Positions 5,261 through 5,368 of a stretch of DNA of 5,368 nt are shown piece after piece. Origin of the DNA: DAOUMU01 sp034409055 (GTDB lineage: Bacteria > Chloroflexota > Anaerolineae > 4572-78 > J111). Position numbers and translations under genes: made by a program. Location of the stretch: NCBI GenBank assembly GCA_034409055.1, contig DAOUMU010000422.1:1-5368 (forward strand), given 5' to 3'. Every line of letters begins with the position of its first letter. Within the stretch, counting starts at the first letter, position 1. A model generated the notes under the pieces. That model worked only from the letters and a program-made list of their open reading frames with translations. It was not told the DNA's origin and searched no databases.

Positions 5261-5368
5261 GCAGGGACAGGATTTGTCAAGTTCTTTACCAACTCAAAAG
5301 AAAGTTGTTTACGCTTGCGTTTGGGTTTAAGGATGCCAAGCCATTGAGCGTTGGCGGCCAAGTAAGCC
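5257..5368 (-). CDS. C-terminal end of a leftward gene, possibly a transposase (partial)
   Basis: On the minus strand a frame enters from the right edge and stays open for 36 codons to a TAA at 5259-5257, overlapping the stop codon of the spondin gene. It reads AYLAANAQWLGILKPKRKRK followed by QLSFELVKNLTNPVPA. This looks like real protein: a hydrophobic/aromatic stretch, a basic KPKRKRK patch, then an amphipathic helix and a Pro-containing tail. C-termini of this type (basic patch, LSFE.V..L, NPVPA) remind me of DDE-type insertion-sequence transposases, but I cannot confirm the family. The abrupt loss of spondin similarity 15 bp beyond its stop supports a mobile-element end. If it is not a transposase, it is simply the tail of an unknown convergent gene. 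Confidence 0.45.
   Translation of the reverse strand, partial: AYLAANAQWLGILKPKRKRKQLSFELVKNLTNPVPA

Noticed and set aside
5243..5275. A simple CAA-to-TAA nonsense mutation ending the spondin gene
   Set aside because: VTS-stop does align with VTDQ of the first copy, and AGTG after the stop resembles AGTE. However, the preceding GD is replaced by AF and nothing beyond AGTG matches, so loss or insertion of sequence explains it better.
5049..5330. A 93-codon plus-strand frame crossing the end of the secreted protein gene
   Set aside because: Its first two thirds are an out-of-frame reading of the spondin core, with no ribosome-binding site. The leftward frame explains the rest better.
5351..5361. 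Palindrome TTGGC-G-GCCAA as a terminator or operator
   Set aside because: The stem is only 5 bp with a one-base centre and no T-run, and it lies inside the leftward coding frame.

Overview
The window is a gene-dense stretch of roughly 50% GC bacterial DNA. Its strand layout alternates: a start-of-gene fragment (-), an HNH nuclease-type gene (+), a large LuxR/MalT-type regulator (-), a secreted LysM plus spondin-domain protein (+), and an end-of-gene fragment (-). Three features point to a Chloroflexota (Anaerolineae/Caldilineae-like) source: the ~950-residue STAND/LuxR regulator, the LysM sequence running ADDWLSKLADKFYGD...YPAIVEATN, and the exported spondin-type protein. This assignment is from memory of such proteins, not from a search.

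Positions 1-216 hold the first codons of a leftward gene (ATG at 29-27, strong GGAGG), its candidate promoter with a palindrome in the -35/-10 spacer, and about 34 codons that belong to the HNH gene but have no start codon. The HNH gene (to 717) has an intact zinc-binding and catalytic core, but its 5' end looks broken. It converges on the regulator gene with only 14 bp between the two stop codons.

Positions 732-3587 (-) encode a 951-residue regulator: N-terminal P-loop NTPase, TPR-like middle and C-terminal GerE helix-turn-helix. A low-complexity, heptad-repeat-bearing segment is inserted in frame between the Walker A motif and the next conserved block. A 245-bp divergent intergenic region (3588-3832) separates it from the secreted protein gene. 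That region holds a consensus TATAAT -10 for the regulator, three TAATCTT direct repeats at near-helical spacing, and a good ribosome-binding site for the secreted protein. The arrangement suggests, but does not prove, that the regulator controls its neighbour.

Positions 3833-5260 (+) encode an exported protein: signal peptide, LysM-like domain, one complete spondin-type domain, then a second spondin-type domain with a tandemly duplicated 52-residue front part and a missing back part. The match to the first domain stops at 5242. The stop codon of a leftward open frame that runs off the right edge lies only 15 bp further on and overlaps this gene's own stop. The simplest reading is that a mobile element inserted into the spondin gene and truncated it. 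No defence island, CRISPR array, tRNA or rRNA was seen.
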